Origin: Cavenderia fasciculata
Lineage: Eukaryota; Evosea; Eumycetozoa; Acytosteliales; Cavenderiaceae
Direction: 5' to 3'
Length of the DNA: 64,000 bases
Assembly (NCBI RefSeq): GCF_000203815.1
Contig: NW_004457624.1
Location: forward strand, 2,604,001-2,668,000
Below the pieces are notes generated by a model, which was not told the origin of the DNA, made no database searches, and saw nothing but the letters and a program-made list of their open reading frames with translations. This document shows positions 1-11,786 of the stretch, piece after piece. A program made the translations under genes and the position numbers. Every line of letters starts with the position of its first letter. Within the stretch, counting starts at the first letter, position 1.

Positions 1-949
1 TTTTGAAAATATATAGATTGTTTGTTTGGCTGATGGATCAGTACCAAACTGCTGCTGACCCATACGATCGTACGTATGTTTGTTGTTCAAACCGCCACCC
101 ACCCCCACCTATCTGTCAACCCATACCAATCCATTTTTTGTAGTGGTCAGGGGTGATTGATTGATTGATCCCACTACTACTACAATACAAAGTAGTTGTG
201 TGTGTTTGTTTGTAGGTGTGGGTGCTTGTTTTAATGTATGTAGTTCCATCCATCAATCCACCATTTTTCCTCTTCTACCCACCACCACGTCTTGACCATC
301 ACCATCCTTTTCCATCTATCCATCAAAAATCCATCTCATCGATTGTTCTGTAGTAGTGTATGTTGTATACAAGTTGTACTATTTCTGCTCTACAATACTA
401 ATTGGTAAAACCCACCAATTTGCTCTAACCATCATCCATCCTGTTTTCCAACACACACACTCCTATTACCTCTAAGTATCCAAACACCCACCATCTATCC
501 CCTACTCGTGCATACATCATCGCCCATCTCCAAAGCCAATTTAAAAGTGATACAGATTGATGTATGTTGTATGCAAAGTGAACGCAAACGCTGCTTTGTT
601 CAACAACCACTACTTTCAGATTAGTATCAATTGATGGTTGGTTGGTTGTTATAAACTCTACTTTTCCATTCCTAAACCCCCGCACATATATATATATACA
701 CTCTTTTTCAATCTTTATACATTAATTCATCTAGATCATCGTTCCATTTTCAATGCGAATACCATCCTCCTATTTTTGGATATTCTTTAAAAGAATCATC
801 ATCATTTATTATTCACACTAGATATATATCAAACAATACATATTCAATGATTCAAAAACAATAATATATTTGTATATGAACATATATATATAGAATCAAA
901 TAATTGTATTTTATGGAATATGTTATTATTAATATTTATTAATATTCAA
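1..949. other. Intergenic, no gene seen
   Basis: AT-rich and pyrimidine-rich DNA with short runs such as TATATATA and CCACC. The only open frame (425-685, minus) has no family resemblance and a composition expected by chance. This stretch is downstream of the first CBM49 gene. Confidence 0.6.
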
Positions 950-1810
950 TTAATTGGCAACAGTGAAAATAGGATAATCATGACCAACTTTGATAAATGA
1001 GAATTTATAAGATTGATTTGGACCTAGAGATGGATCAACAGGAGTATATTTACCAGGAGACACAGTATTCATTCTCCACATGGTTGTTGCATCTTTAAGT
1101 TGCATGGTCGATGCCAATACTAGATTGTTTATAATGACACCACCAGTATTTTGAATAGTTGTTTCCCATAGACTATAATAGTTGCTTCCTTCATTCCATG
1201 ATGCTTGGAGTGTAGATGTAGTTGATACTTTGTTGGATGGAGCTGCTGGATTTGGGAATGGTGGTCTTGGAGCATCACCGCATGTTTCAGTACCGATAGA
1301 TCCCCAATTTACATTGGATAGATGAAAGACAAATGATCTAGAGTCGGTGTGACCTACCAATATCTTGTCCTTGCAATAGGTTAGATTGAAACTATATTGT
1401 CCTTGACCTTCGACCAAACTAACTTGAACCGATCCATTACTACGGAAATAGAATGATCCTCTGTCATAGAACAATGAACGTACACCTGTAACGTGGAATG
1501 GTTGCACTAGATCTGCTCCATTGAGACCGTTACAATTGGTAGAGTTACTAAAGACAGCTGGGTAATTCATAGTACCCATGATCATATCTGGGTATTGTTG
1601 ACAACATGATAGAGATCGACCTCTGGCATAGGTAACCAATCCAGATTGATCAACCATCGTCATTTGAATACCGACATACGGTGCACTATTACCAATATAT
1701 TTATTTATAATTTCGGCACATTCTGGTAGATAAGTTGAATTGATTGAATATAGATTTAATAATACTAATATAAGTATTAATATGATTGATGATGTTGATG
1801 ATGATTTCAT
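950..1810 (-). CDS. Secreted CBM49 cellulose-binding domain protein (copy 1)
   Basis: Single-exon gene of 286 aa. Residues 1-25 form a hydrophobic signal peptide (Ser/Thr then Ile/Leu-rich), so the product is secreted or enters the cell wall or matrix. Residues about 26-175 form a Cys-containing domain (CC pair in the LSCCQQYPD motif, several NxS/T sequons) that I do not recognise. Residues about 195-286 look like a CBM49 carbohydrate-binding domain: a conserved SWNEG start, aromatic positions, the block IINNLVLAS followed by MWRMN, and a terminal YKFSFIKVG. CBM49 is known from dictyostelid and plant cellulose-binding proteins, so binding to stalk or spore-coat cellulose is the likely role. 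A close tandem paralogue lies directly upstream (2656-3504). The start is the only Met before the signal peptide. Confidence 0.85.
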   Translation of the reverse strand: MKSSSTSSIILILILVLLNLYSINSTYLPECAEIINKYIGNSAPYVGIQMTMVDQSGLVTYARGRSLSCCQQYPDMIMGTMNYPAVFSNSTNCNGLNGADLVQPFHVTGVRSLFYDRGSFYFRSNGSVQVSLVEGQGQYSFNLTYCKDKILVGHTDSRSFVFHLSNVNWGSIGTETCGDAPRPPFPNPAAPSNKVSTTSTLQASWNEGSNYYSLWETTIQNTGGVIINNLVLASTMQLKDATTMWRMNTVSPGKYTPVDPSLGPNQSYKFSFIKVGHDYPIFTVAN

Positions 1811-2655
1811 TAATTATAATTATTAATTATTTTGAAAAAAAATATTTTTTTTGAAAAGATAGAAATAGAGAATAAAATGGATAGAGAGAATTATAATTTG
1901 TTAAATAAGTGAATATATAAAGCCAAATTTTATTGTGTAATATATATATTTACCATGTTTATGTTTAAAGGTAGTTTGTTCTAACCCTGAACAGTGATGG
2001 TGGTGGTTCAAATTGAATTCCCCCCACCCCTACCTCAATTTTTGTCGTATTCATGTACCCCCATAATGTTTACTACCAGTAAAAAATATCACAACATTCT
2101 CTTCCATTGCAATTATGAATGATCACACAACACAACACTCTCAAACACGCACACAGTCAGCTATATCTATACTTATTTCCCTATATCATGGTTGGTTTTA
2201 AAAATACACGAACTTTTATATCCAAACAAATGAGATTGGAAATTGGGGTAGGAGGATGTATCATTTCCAAATTAATAATATCAATGGGGTAGGAGTTATC
2301 CAATCCATCCATCAATCTCCTTCTTCCAGATATCATCAACAACATCATATATGATGTTGTCATGAACATGTTCAGGTAAACAGGAGATTAGATCAAATAG
2401 ACAATCGATTTAGAATTGTACAAAAATAATCAATCCCTACACCTTGATCTGAATTATTAATTCTTTTTTTTATTTTTAAATCTTTTATCCAAACAAAAAC
2501 TAGTTGATTCAATTAAATACATGTATGTCATCCATATTTATCTTTAATACATAAAAGTCTCAGTCAAATTTGATTAGTGTAAAATTTATTTCTAAATTTA
2601 TTGATATTAATTTTATGTAATATTTGTTTTTTTTGAATAGAAATAACTTTAATAT
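1811..2655. other. Intergenic between the tandem CBM49 genes
   Basis: It holds the promoter of the first CBM49 gene (T/A-rich tracts and TATATATA near 1910-1950) and the 3' flank of the second. A 62-codon minus frame at 2181-2369 has no family features and is not called. Confidence 0.55.
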
Positions 2656-3504
2656 TTAATTGACAACTGTGAAAGTTGGATAATCATGACCAACTTTGAT
2701 AAATGAGAATGTGTAAGATTCATATACACCTAGAGATGGAGTAACTGGGGTGTATTTACCAGGAGACACAGTATTCATTCTCCACATTGTAGTTGCATCT
2801 TTTAGTTGCATCGTCGATGCCAATACTAGATTGTTAATGATAACACCTCCATTATTTTTAATAGTTGTTTCCCATAGACTATATAAGATGTCTCCTTCAT
2901 TCCATGAGGTCTGTAGGGTAGTGGTGATTGATACTTTGGTCGTTGGAGATGTTGGATTTGGGAATGGAGTTCTAGGAGCATCACCACATTTTTCATCACC
3001 AACATCACTCGAATTTACATTGGATAGATGAAAGATAAATGATTTTGAATCAGTGTGACCTACTAGAATCTTGTCCTTGCAATAGGTTAGATTGAAATCA
3101 AATTGTTTTTGTTCAATAGCCAAATTGAGTAGGACCGATCCATCTCTACGGATAACAAATGATTGACTATCATAGAACAATGGACGTACACCTGCAACAT
3201 CGAATGTCTGGACCAGGTCTTCTCCATTGGTTGTACCGACACAGTTGGTAGAGTTACTAAAGATGGCTTTGAAACCGATGGCAGCCATGATCTTGTCTGG
3301 GTATTGTTGACAACAAGAGAGAGATCTTCCTCTTGAAAAAGTGACCGATCCCGATTGATCAACGATTGTTATTTGAATGCCAACATACGGTGAACCAAGT
3401 CCAATATATTTATTAATAATTTCAGCACATTCTGGAAGATATGTTGAATTGATTGAATATAGATTTAAAACTACTAAAGTAATAAATATGATTGATGTTT
3501 TCAT
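2656..3504 (-). CDS. Secreted CBM49 cellulose-binding domain protein (copy 2)
   Basis: Single-exon gene of 282 aa, tandem paralogue of the 950-1810 gene in the same orientation. It has a signal peptide (residues 1-20), the same unrecognised N-terminal domain with the LSCCQQYPD motif and LTYCKDKILVGHTDS block, and a C-terminal CBM49 domain whose IINNLVLAS...MWRMNTVSPGKYTP stretch is identical in both copies. The N-terminal domain has diverged more than the CBM49 domain, suggesting purifying selection on carbohydrate binding or gene conversion across the 3' halves. The likely role is cellulose binding in the extracellular matrix during development. Expression timing cannot be read from the sequence. 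Confidence 0.85.
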   Translation of the reverse strand: MKTSIIFITLVVLNLYSINSTYLPECAEIINKYIGLGSPYVGIQITIVDQSGSVTFSRGRSLSCCQQYPDKIMAAIGFKAIFSNSTNCVGTTNGEDLVQTFDVAGVRPLFYDSQSFVIRRDGSVLLNLAIEQKQFDFNLTYCKDKILVGHTDSKSFIFHLSNVNSSDVGDEKCGDAPRTPFPNPTSPTTKVSITTTLQTSWNEGDILYSLWETTIKNNGGVIINNLVLASTMQLKDATTMWRMNTVSPGKYTPVTPSLGVYESYTFSFIKVGHDYPTFTVVN

Positions 3505-4050
3505 TATTACTATTATTATTATTTAAATAAGAATGGTTCTATTTCTTTACAGAATGCATGCAATATTTATATCCATATCCATTTTTATTTTATTCATTTA
3601 TTGTTTTTTTTGTCTAAATAAATATTGGTGTTTGTATTTCAAACATTCCTACCTTCCAAACCTTGGAACAGCTGTCTAATTCACAATAAAAGGTATTGGA
3701 AGTCCTAAATGTGCGTACCTTTACAAAATATCACAACCCCATCCCAAGAACAATGATCACCACTCACTCACAACCACCAAACTGCAGTTCATCAACATTG
3801 GACATGTCTTTTAAAAACCCGTTGCGGAAAATTAATTGTGTATGATTCCTAAATCAATAAATTTTATGTAGTTTTGTACAGTCCTTTTTCAGTGTAACAT
3901 CATATGTTGTCATTTGTGAATCCAATCAAAAAAATGGGAACTGACCTAATTCACATTCTATATTTAGAATTTTCATAATTAAACAAAATAGATCAATAAC
4001 CAAAAATATATTATTTTAAAATAATAATATCAATAATAATTATTAATAAT

Positions 4051-4088
<38 letters not shown>

Positions 4089-4523
4089 TTTTGATTATTC
4101 TTTCCTCCACTCCAAAAAAGTATACTTTCTTTTAGTTTTGCAACTAGAATTCTTGGCGCCAATTTTTTGAAGTTCAATTTTTAGACCGTTGGCTGTGTGG
4201 TGTACAAAAAAAAAATTCGTTGGGTTTGCTCTCCCTCACCTCCATTCAATTGTTTTCATGGGTGTACTCATTCTCATTAAATCTATATCTAGATAGTAGT
4301 ATTAGTTACTAATAACAATTAGCAGGTCCCCCTCTACACCCACCTTGTGTTTGTTTGCCCGTGTTTTTGTCCCTTTGTCCCTTTGTCCTTTGTCCTTGTT
4401 TTTGTGTTTTTGTTTCTTCTTTACAGCAACCCAACTCATCCTTTAACCAATCAATCAACCTTATAATAATAGAATAATAATAATAATAATAATAATAATT
4501 AGAGAAAGAAAGAGAATCAAACC
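3505..4523. other. Intergenic region with E2F-like palindrome
   Basis: This is the divergent promoter region between CBM49 copy 2 (minus) and the coiled-coil gene (plus). It holds an (AAT)n/(TAA)n microsatellite near 4029-4085 and another at about 4468-4499, plus the palindrome TTGGCGCCAA. No gene is seen. Confidence 0.6.
4153..4162. promoter_or_regulatory. E2F-like palindromic site TTGGCGCCAA
   Basis: A perfect 10-bp palindrome matching the E2F/DP consensus TTSSCGC on both strands, about 360 bp upstream of the coiled-coil gene at 4524. It stands out in AT-rich DNA. The same decamer occurs at 23530-23539. Binding is inference. Confidence 0.4.
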
Positions 4524-5336
4524 ATGTCAACACAATCATTAAAAGAAAATCAAATCAATTCATCAGGTGATGTCATTCAAGCTGGTCTCAAGACGACGAC
4601 GACACGACAACCACTTGGCCCTCTAAAGAATAGCAGTGCTATCAAGCAACAAGCCACTGCTATTCCTCCATCAGTCCAAAACCAACAAAAGGAACAACAG
4701 CTCCAGAAAAGAGTCTTGCAGCTCGAGGCTGAACTGAAACAAGAGAGAGCCTTGCGCGAAAAGCAAGTCTCTGAACTCACCACCCATAACCAATTGTTAG
4801 AGTCGTCTCTTTTATACTATACCCAAGTAGAAAACACGGCCAAGATCAACAACAATCGTGTACGTCAAATCAACAAGCTACACATTGAAAAGAATGAATT
4901 GCTAGAACAAGTTTCAAATCTCAAGCAAAAGATTGATATTTTGGAATCTGATCAAGTCAACAAATTGGATATGACACTTAATAACAAGAGAATTAGAAAG
5001 ATTCATCAATTGAATAATGAAAATGTAAGAAATAGAAAAAGGAAAAGGAAATAATATATATATATATATTTTTCCATCATCCAATTAATTATTCTAATTT
5101 CCATTTATTATTATTATTATTAGAAACAATTGATAGAGGTAGTTCAAATGCAAAAACAAGAATTGGTTAAACTATCCCAACGTGTCAATACCTCCTCTTC
5201 TCCATCTACCTCGACCACCACCATCAGCAATCCTTCACCTTCCAAGATTAATTACAGCAATTTTATCAGTCACCGTTCAATCCCAACAACCTCTGACTAT
5301 GGACTTGGTGATGACCATTTGCCAGGAGAGTGTTAA
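4524..5336 (+). CDS. Coiled-coil protein of unknown function
   Basis: Two exons, 4524-5024 and 5124-5336, joined in phase 0 across a 99-bp intron (GTAAGA...TTATTAG); the predicted protein has 237 aa. Residues about 1-50 are polar and disordered. Residues about 50-150 form a long heptad-type coiled coil rich in Leu, Glu, Lys and Gln, continuing across the splice junction to about residue 185. The tail is Ser/Thr/Pro-rich. The layout recalls small centromere or cytoskeletal coiled-coil proteins, for example the N-terminal coiled coil of shugoshin, but no diagnostic C-terminal basic motif is visible, so no function is assigned. An E2F-like palindrome lies upstream, which would fit cell-cycle control. 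Low-complexity composition limits confidence in homology, not in the gene. Confidence 0.75.
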
Positions 5337-5711
5337 ACCAGCATTCCCCTAGCCACCAACCATACTCTTAACTAACCAGCCAACCAATCAACCAATTCTA
5401 ATCAATCAATCAACCTTTTCCTCTTTACCGTTTGAAAAGATTGTGTACATACAAAAAAGTGAAGTGAATATTTTTCAATATATATATATATATATAAATA
5501 TATTCTAAACATATATTTGTATATGTATAGGTAACTCCCCAACTGTAATAAATTATTTTAATAACTCTTTTTATCATCATCAAACCTTCCACCAAGATTT
5601 TTAATTAATTTTTTTTTTTCAAAGAGTTTGATCAGCGACATGATCAACAAACCATCATCGTAAGAGATACTTATTATCTTGTATATATATAATATAATAG
5701 AATAGAATAGA
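5337..5711. other. Intergenic, no feature beyond AT repeats
   Basis: 3' flank of the coiled-coil gene and promoter of the CX9C gene, with a (TA)n run near 5480-5495. No gene is seen. Confidence 0.6.
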
Positions 5712-6214
5712 ATGGCAGACGAAGATAACTTTACATTCTCTGTAAAGAATATTAAACATTGTGAAGAAAAGTCAAATGAATTCTTTAAATGGTATGTTGA
5801 GGGATAGATAGCTATATATCTGTTTAATGTATGTTTAGATTAGTACTAATAATATTATTTCTCATTTACTATTATAATAGCGCAACTAATAACCAAAAGG
5901 ATATTAATAAGTGTCTTGCACAATTAAATACATTCAAGACTTGTTGTGAAGATGCTGCCAATCTACCAGATGAAGAACACAAGATTCATCCTTTGGTACT
6001 TTCACTTCAATATTACTTCCCAAGAATCTTTACATCTGATTTACCAAGGTAATAACAATTGAATCGAATCGAATCTAAAAGAAAAGCAATCTAGATATTC
6101 ATACTTTTTATTCATTCACAACAATGTAGAGAAAGAACTATCCTTGCAGATACACTTGCCTATATAGCTCCACAAATATTTGATCCAAAGGAAGACGATG
6201 ATGATGAAGATTAA
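5712..6214 (+). CDS. Small twin-CX9C (CHCH-like) protein
   Basis: Three exons: 5712-5791, 5881-6048 and 6130-6214. The introns are 88 and 81 bp and all phases agree; the product has 110 aa. After a short polar N-terminus the protein has Cys17 and Cys27 (C-X9-C), then Cys38 and Cys48 (C-X9-C) with a further Cys49. The two pairs are separated by ten residues. This is the twin-CX9C helix-hairpin typical of mitochondrial intermembrane-space proteins oxidised by the Mia40 relay (COX assembly factors, complex I accessory subunits, CHCHD proteins). Cys27 is itself split by intron 1. The remainder is a helical segment (residues about 55-100) ending in an acidic DDDDED tail. I cannot place it in a particular CX9C family. 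No presequence is seen, which is normal for this class. Confidence 0.75.
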
Positions 6215-6416
6215 ACGACTCGATTGCTATTATAAATTAACAAAAGAATGGATTCTTAAAACAAAACAATGAATGTAAAACAAAACAATACAGAATCTAT
6301 ATACACACATGTATTATTATTATTATCGAAACACTACTAGTAGTTGGATATATTGAAATTTAAATAATAATATATTTATTATTTTAATAACACAATTGAT
6401 AATTGATTGATATTAT

Positions 6417-8392
6417 TTAATATTCAGCTTTACAAACAAGGTTGATACAACCTCTAATACATTCCATTGAAGTCTTTCCATAGGGTACTCTTTCACCGTC
6501 AACGGCGAGAATACCTTCACGGTGTTCGAGTTTACCTGGTTCAAGTACCAATGATTTGACCTTGAAATGCTCAATGAATGGACTGTCTATGTGCTTACCT
6601 GTCTCGGCATCGGTGAGAATAGAGGCCAAGGCAAACTTTGAGATCTTGGGGTTGTGTCTAATGAGAATCATTTCAATGAAACCGTCAGAGTAGTGAGCGA
6701 ATGGTGATGCAATGAAATCAGCCGACAAGTGAGAAACAGTGCTGGCAATGAATCCAATAAATTCACCTTCGATGGTACGCCATTCACTTGGCAATGGTTT
6801 ATCGCTTTGTAAAAGTCCTTCTTCTGTTGGTAACTTTGGTAATGGTACAACAATATCTCTTGTTTCTACTTTACTACCATTGGTTAGAGTAGGTTGAGAA
6901 GATGGAGAAGATGGAGAAGTTGAAGTTAAAGTTGGTTCTTCAATTTGAATTTGTTGATCGCCATTATTTTCTTGTTTAATTGATTCTTCTTGTTGTGGTT
7001 GTTGAGTTTCTACAGTATTATTTGTTGTTGTTGTTGTTGTTGTTGTGGTAGTAGTAGTTGAAGTTGAATCAACTGATATATTATGATTACCATTGGTATT
7101 ACTTAAATTTAAATTATTAATATTGTTATTATTTGATTCATCATGATGACCATTACTGATTTGATTATTTTGATTTTGATTATTATTTCCATTTACAATT
7201 GATTGTTGACTATTTGATAACATATTTTTCATTGTTTCAACACTATCGCTACTCTTGCAAACATCACAAGAGGGAGTACATTTTGGAATCTTTGCCAAAT
7301 CTTGTTTTTGAGTGTCGAGTGCAGGAAGGTAGGATATCTTTCCTTTGTATACACGTAGGTTGAGGATACGTATGGCAGCACCCAACTGTAATCTGAGAGC
7401 ACCCAACGAACGGAATCTTTCCGACTCTATATCGACGTCGCTGACAAGACCCCAGGTGAGTGAGAGAATGGATGCCCATTTATGTTGGTCATCTTGCTTG
7501 ATGACCGACACGTCCAATGGACGCGATCCACCACGCACGCAGGCCAAAGCCGACGACATGGGATCACCCAATCCAAGCGAGCATGCAATGCCATTACCAG
7601 TACCAGCTGGAATCAGAGACAATCTTACCTTTCTGGCTTCTTCCCAATCGTCACGTGCCAACAGACCATTGATAAACTCGTGGAACAAACCGTCACCACT
7701 GACAAATACTATGGTATCGTATTTGTTGAGTTTGAATTTATAACCGATTTGTTTGGCGTGTTCTGGACCCTTGGTAATGGTCTTTTTAACCTTCATCTTG
7801 GAGTCTTTAAACAAGAGTTCGACCTCTTTGAATATAGTCTCTGCAAGACGTTTACCAGACTTGGGGTTGAGGATGACACGCACACTACGGTTCTTTGGAT
7901 GTCCCGATGGCAATGCGTTGAGCAACGAGTCGACTCCGTCAATAAATGACTTGGCAGCGTCGGCATTGCCAAACTGCAACACCAGTGTCTTTCGAGTTCT
8001 AACCTCACGCTTTTCATCACCAGTGTTGACACATGTATGTAATGAGACGCGTGTAGAAACAATACCATCCAATGTAGTACCAGTAATGGCTGAAGAATGG
8101 ATCATCTTGATATATGAAGGTGGAGTTGGTGGACTATTGGTAGCGGTAGCAGAGGTAGATGACTTTTTATCTCTAACAGACATGACCAAAGCCAAAGGAT
8201 AGAGAGCTAGAACAAAATGTTTCTTGTTGCACTCAACCTCTGTCTCTATGATGACAGGTGAAGCTGTCACCTTTTCATAAAACTCTTTGTTTTGTTTGGT
8301 CATTATTTGTTCTTCTTGTGTTATTGTTGTTGCTGTTGTTGGTTCAGTATAGTAATGATAATAATCTGGTGGATGTGATTTTTTCTTTGTAT

Positions 8393-8423
<31 letters not shown>

Positions 8424-8612
8424 ATTGCTGTAATAGTATTTAGGTGATAATAAATTAAATAGATAACTTGTCATAAAAAGAATCAAGTTTGTAATGAATC
8501 GATGAATAGACTGTAATTTTCGGTTTAGATGTTGTTGAACTAGTTCGTCGCCACCGTCGGTAATATAATCTCTTGTTGTTGTTGTTGTTGTAGTTGTATT
8601 TGCTTTGAGCAT
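6417..8612 (-). CDS. Sphingosine kinase (diacylglycerol-kinase catalytic fold)
   Basis: Intronless 731-aa gene. It phosphorylates sphingoid bases to sphingosine-1-phosphate. The N-terminus (1-110) is low complexity (Thr, Gln tracts) with one hydrophobic stretch near 40-56. Residues about 115-235 look like the PH-like region that precedes the catalytic domain in plant and amoebal sphingosine kinases. The catalytic domain starts with VRVILNPKSGK (about 244-254) and contains the signature SGDGLFHE (305-312), then PAGTGNG with ACSLG, the substrate-binding segment with DVSVI, and C-terminal conserved blocks around GEFIGF, ADFIASPF and ILAVDGE. A low-complexity insert of about 150 residues (Asn, Gln, Thr) interrupts the domain near 455-605, as is common in dictyostelids. 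Dictyostelium has two such kinases; which one this matches cannot be told here. Confidence 0.92.
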
Positions 8613-11600
8613 AATGATGTACGTGGAATCTTTTCCTCAAGGTTTGCTGCTGCTAGCAAAACAAACGGACAGACGGAACTTTAAAATTTAATATAATTAA
8701 AAAGGATAGGGGAGAAAGCGCTGTGAACAATAGATATTTTTCAATGGGTTCTTTTTTTCTCTCTCTCTCTTTAATGAATGGAATAAATGAAATGAATAGT
8801 TGGTTTTGATAATAAGATGATAATGATATAATTGTAATGTTATAATATAATATAATAATATAATATATATGTACAAGAAAGATAAATAAAATAAACTATG
8901 AAACTCAAAGTTTTCTCACACACACCCTTTTTGTTGTTGTTGTTGTTGTTGTCAAGAAACATTCATTCATTCATCAACTTCATTCTTTTATTAAAATTAA
9001 AGAGCAGAGGAGAGGTCACAGTCATGTCAGATGCAGACCAAAAATTTATTAAATTAATTTATTTAAAATAAATCTTATGATTTTTTTTACTTTTATTAAC
9101 TGACCTGTTCTCTTGATGAGTATTTGTTGTTTTGGGCAACGACAAACGACAACAAACACAAACTGCTACCAGAGTAGCTATAGTTGTGAACATCAATAAT
9201 AGTAACACAACAACATCTTTTTCTCGTTGTTCTCCTTAATTTCATCTCCATCTTTTAATATCTTGATTTTTAAAAGTGAGCTCATCTTTTCAAATAATTT
9301 TGCACAGCAATAACAATGAGCTCTTGCACTTTATAAAACTCCAAACCCCCGTGATTGATGGGGGTATGAATGACCCGCTCACAATGGAGGCGGACCAAAT
9401 CAATCATTGATTGATTGAACCAACCACCCAACTAGTTATTTATAACCTATCTATTTATTTGTATATATTATATTTATTTATTTCATCTATCTTTCTCTCC
9501 TTCTCTCATTGTCGCGTTGACAGAGGAAGAAGAAGAAGAAGAAGAAGTTCAAACAACAACAACAACAACCACCACCACCAGGTATCTTTAATTAAAGAGT
9601 AGGTAATGAAATTAAAATGGACAAGTTTGGGTAGGCCATAGTCAAAGTTTATCATTTGTAAAAAGTGTTGGATCGATGAATATGTATGGCTTCTTTAAAT
9701 TAGTTTTAGCGTGGAGAGAAGAGAAGAGGGTGAGGTGGGTTGATCGACTGATTGATCAACCACACACACTACACTACTACCCTTCAACTACGATGGATAG
9801 CTATCCAGAAAATATTATTAGAGTGGCGATCAATTTAAATATTGAGCTCAGTCTGCAGTGATCATCAATTTGAACTCTTTCCCCACCACCGCCACCTGTT
9901 CTAATAATAATAATTAAACATCCATCATCATCATCATCATCATCATCAATCCATCTATACATTTTATAGTTGTTATAAATAATAATAATAATTTATTACT
10001 ACACAATAGCAATATTGTCATTGTCAGAATATATATATTTATAAGTATGGGTGTGCAATGAAATAGATAGATTGATAGTGATAGCAATAGTATATATATA
10101 GTAGATGAATAATATACAAACAAGAAGAAGAGGAAATATTTAATTTTTTTCCATCCAATAATAAGAATAATTTAATCATATCTCAGAGAGAGAAGCAAAA
10201 GTAATTATTTTATTGCCGTGTATCAGACAAGACATAGCAATAACAAATAATAATATATATAATATACAAATACAATTCAATCGATGAATGGATGATGACA
10301 ATAGTCATCCGATTTAATTGGTTGGTGGTCTGATTGATTGATCGATTGATTGATTGATGAGATTAATCATTATTAGCAGTGTGTATAGGCACAGATAGAT
10401 AGATAGATAGATAGAGAGAGATAGGTAGATAGTTAACTATTTAGATACAATCACAATCAAATCAAAACTTTAACAGATAGATATTTTATATATATTCTGG
10501 TTGGATGGAAATATCATCTTTGTTAGTCATACCTATCCTATGATGATGTTGATGATGATGATGATGTAACAAACATGGTGGTAGGGGATGGGATAGGGAT
10601 AATTATATGTAACATGTATAATTTAAATTATGTACATCATCATCATCACCAAAATCAAATCACCCATTCTCCTCAATTAAATCACAATAGTACTCATCAT
10701 CATCATCATCATCACCAACAACAACAACACATTATAAATACACACACACACACTACTACAACCACCACCCTCTTCTCCACAATTTTGAAAGGAAAGGAGG
10801 ATGGTTGAGATGGACAGATATGATGTTGAATGTGCCGTTGTATAATTTGAGGAGAAAGAGGAAGAGGAGGATAAAATGGAAATATCAGTGACATACTACT
10901 ACTCTCCTCCTACTCCTACTACCTACTATTATTATTATTATTATTATTACAGTACTAGCGCGTATTTATATATTTATAAATATAAGTGTGAGTGAGTTTA
11001 ATAACAACAAACACATCCAATAATTTCCGTACTTTTTTTTCTCTTTTCCTAATTCATTCGTTACTTGTTCAAAACCTATACCTATTCTTTTTTTATTTCT
11101 TTTTGTTTCTTCCTTGTATGGATGATGGTGTTAAAATAATTAACACTAATATATATAAAGTATATACCACCCAACACCTCTCTCTCTCTATATGTGTGTG
11201 TATTAATAGTAGTAGACAAACACAGCTAGCTCTGACCCAACAAATTAAAGAAAGAAAGAAATAATTTATTATAATTCCAACACATGATATAATATAATTT
11301 ATAAATTCCATAGCATATAATACTTAATATTATTATTATTATTATTATTATTATTATCATCGAGATAGACAATAATTAGCTCATTTATTGGTAGATCAAT
11401 TTGTTGTTTGGTTTTTTTTTTTTTTTTTAAATGTAATTGTCTCCGTTATAAAAACATTTTGATTGGGTGTCAACCGTTTAAAATTTCATCGTGACAAACA
11501 AACCTTTTAATATTCATCACCACCCCAATAACAACAACAACAACCATAAACATTATATTAACAAAAGAGTTTTTTTTAATATTAATTAGACAGACACATA

Positions 11601-11786
11601 TTTAGAACAAAGAAAGTATTGATCGATCATAGTTTGTGTGTTTTTTAATTAACTTTAGGGTAAGCCAGATTCAATTGTTCAACAATCAACAGAAATATGT
11701 ATTAATGGTTAACAATTCAAGTTTATTTAACAGCAACAACAACGAATAATATATAATTTCCTTGGGATTGATTTTTTTGGATTTGA
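8613..11786. other. 3.2-kb intergenic region rich in simple repeats
   Basis: No convincing coding exon. It contains many short tandem repeats: TTG runs (8930-8951), AGA runs (9527-9546), ATC runs (about 9923-9948), GATA/GATT runs (10329-10360, 10393-10415), CAT runs (10630-10715), CA runs, a TTATTA run (11330-11355) and a T18 run (11411-11428). Short open frames here encode only homopolymer-like peptides. It separates the divergently transcribed sphingosine kinase (minus) and UBL-hydrolase-SAM gene (plus), and so must hold both promoters. Confidence 0.55.

Noticed and set aside
425-685. 86-codon minus-strand frame near the left edge
   Set aside because: Val/Trp-rich peptide from C/A-rich intergenic repeats; no homology.
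4428-4440. CTTTACAGCAA, resembling the conserved 11-mer of dictyostelid class I small RNAs
   Set aside because: One mismatch to the motif as I recall it, no 5'/3' terminal stem of the expected kind, and the context also reads as a T-rich intron acceptor.
7345-8202. Several overlapping plus-strand frames of 130-155 codons
   Set aside because: Antisense to the catalytic domain of the sphingosine kinase; no motifs of their own.
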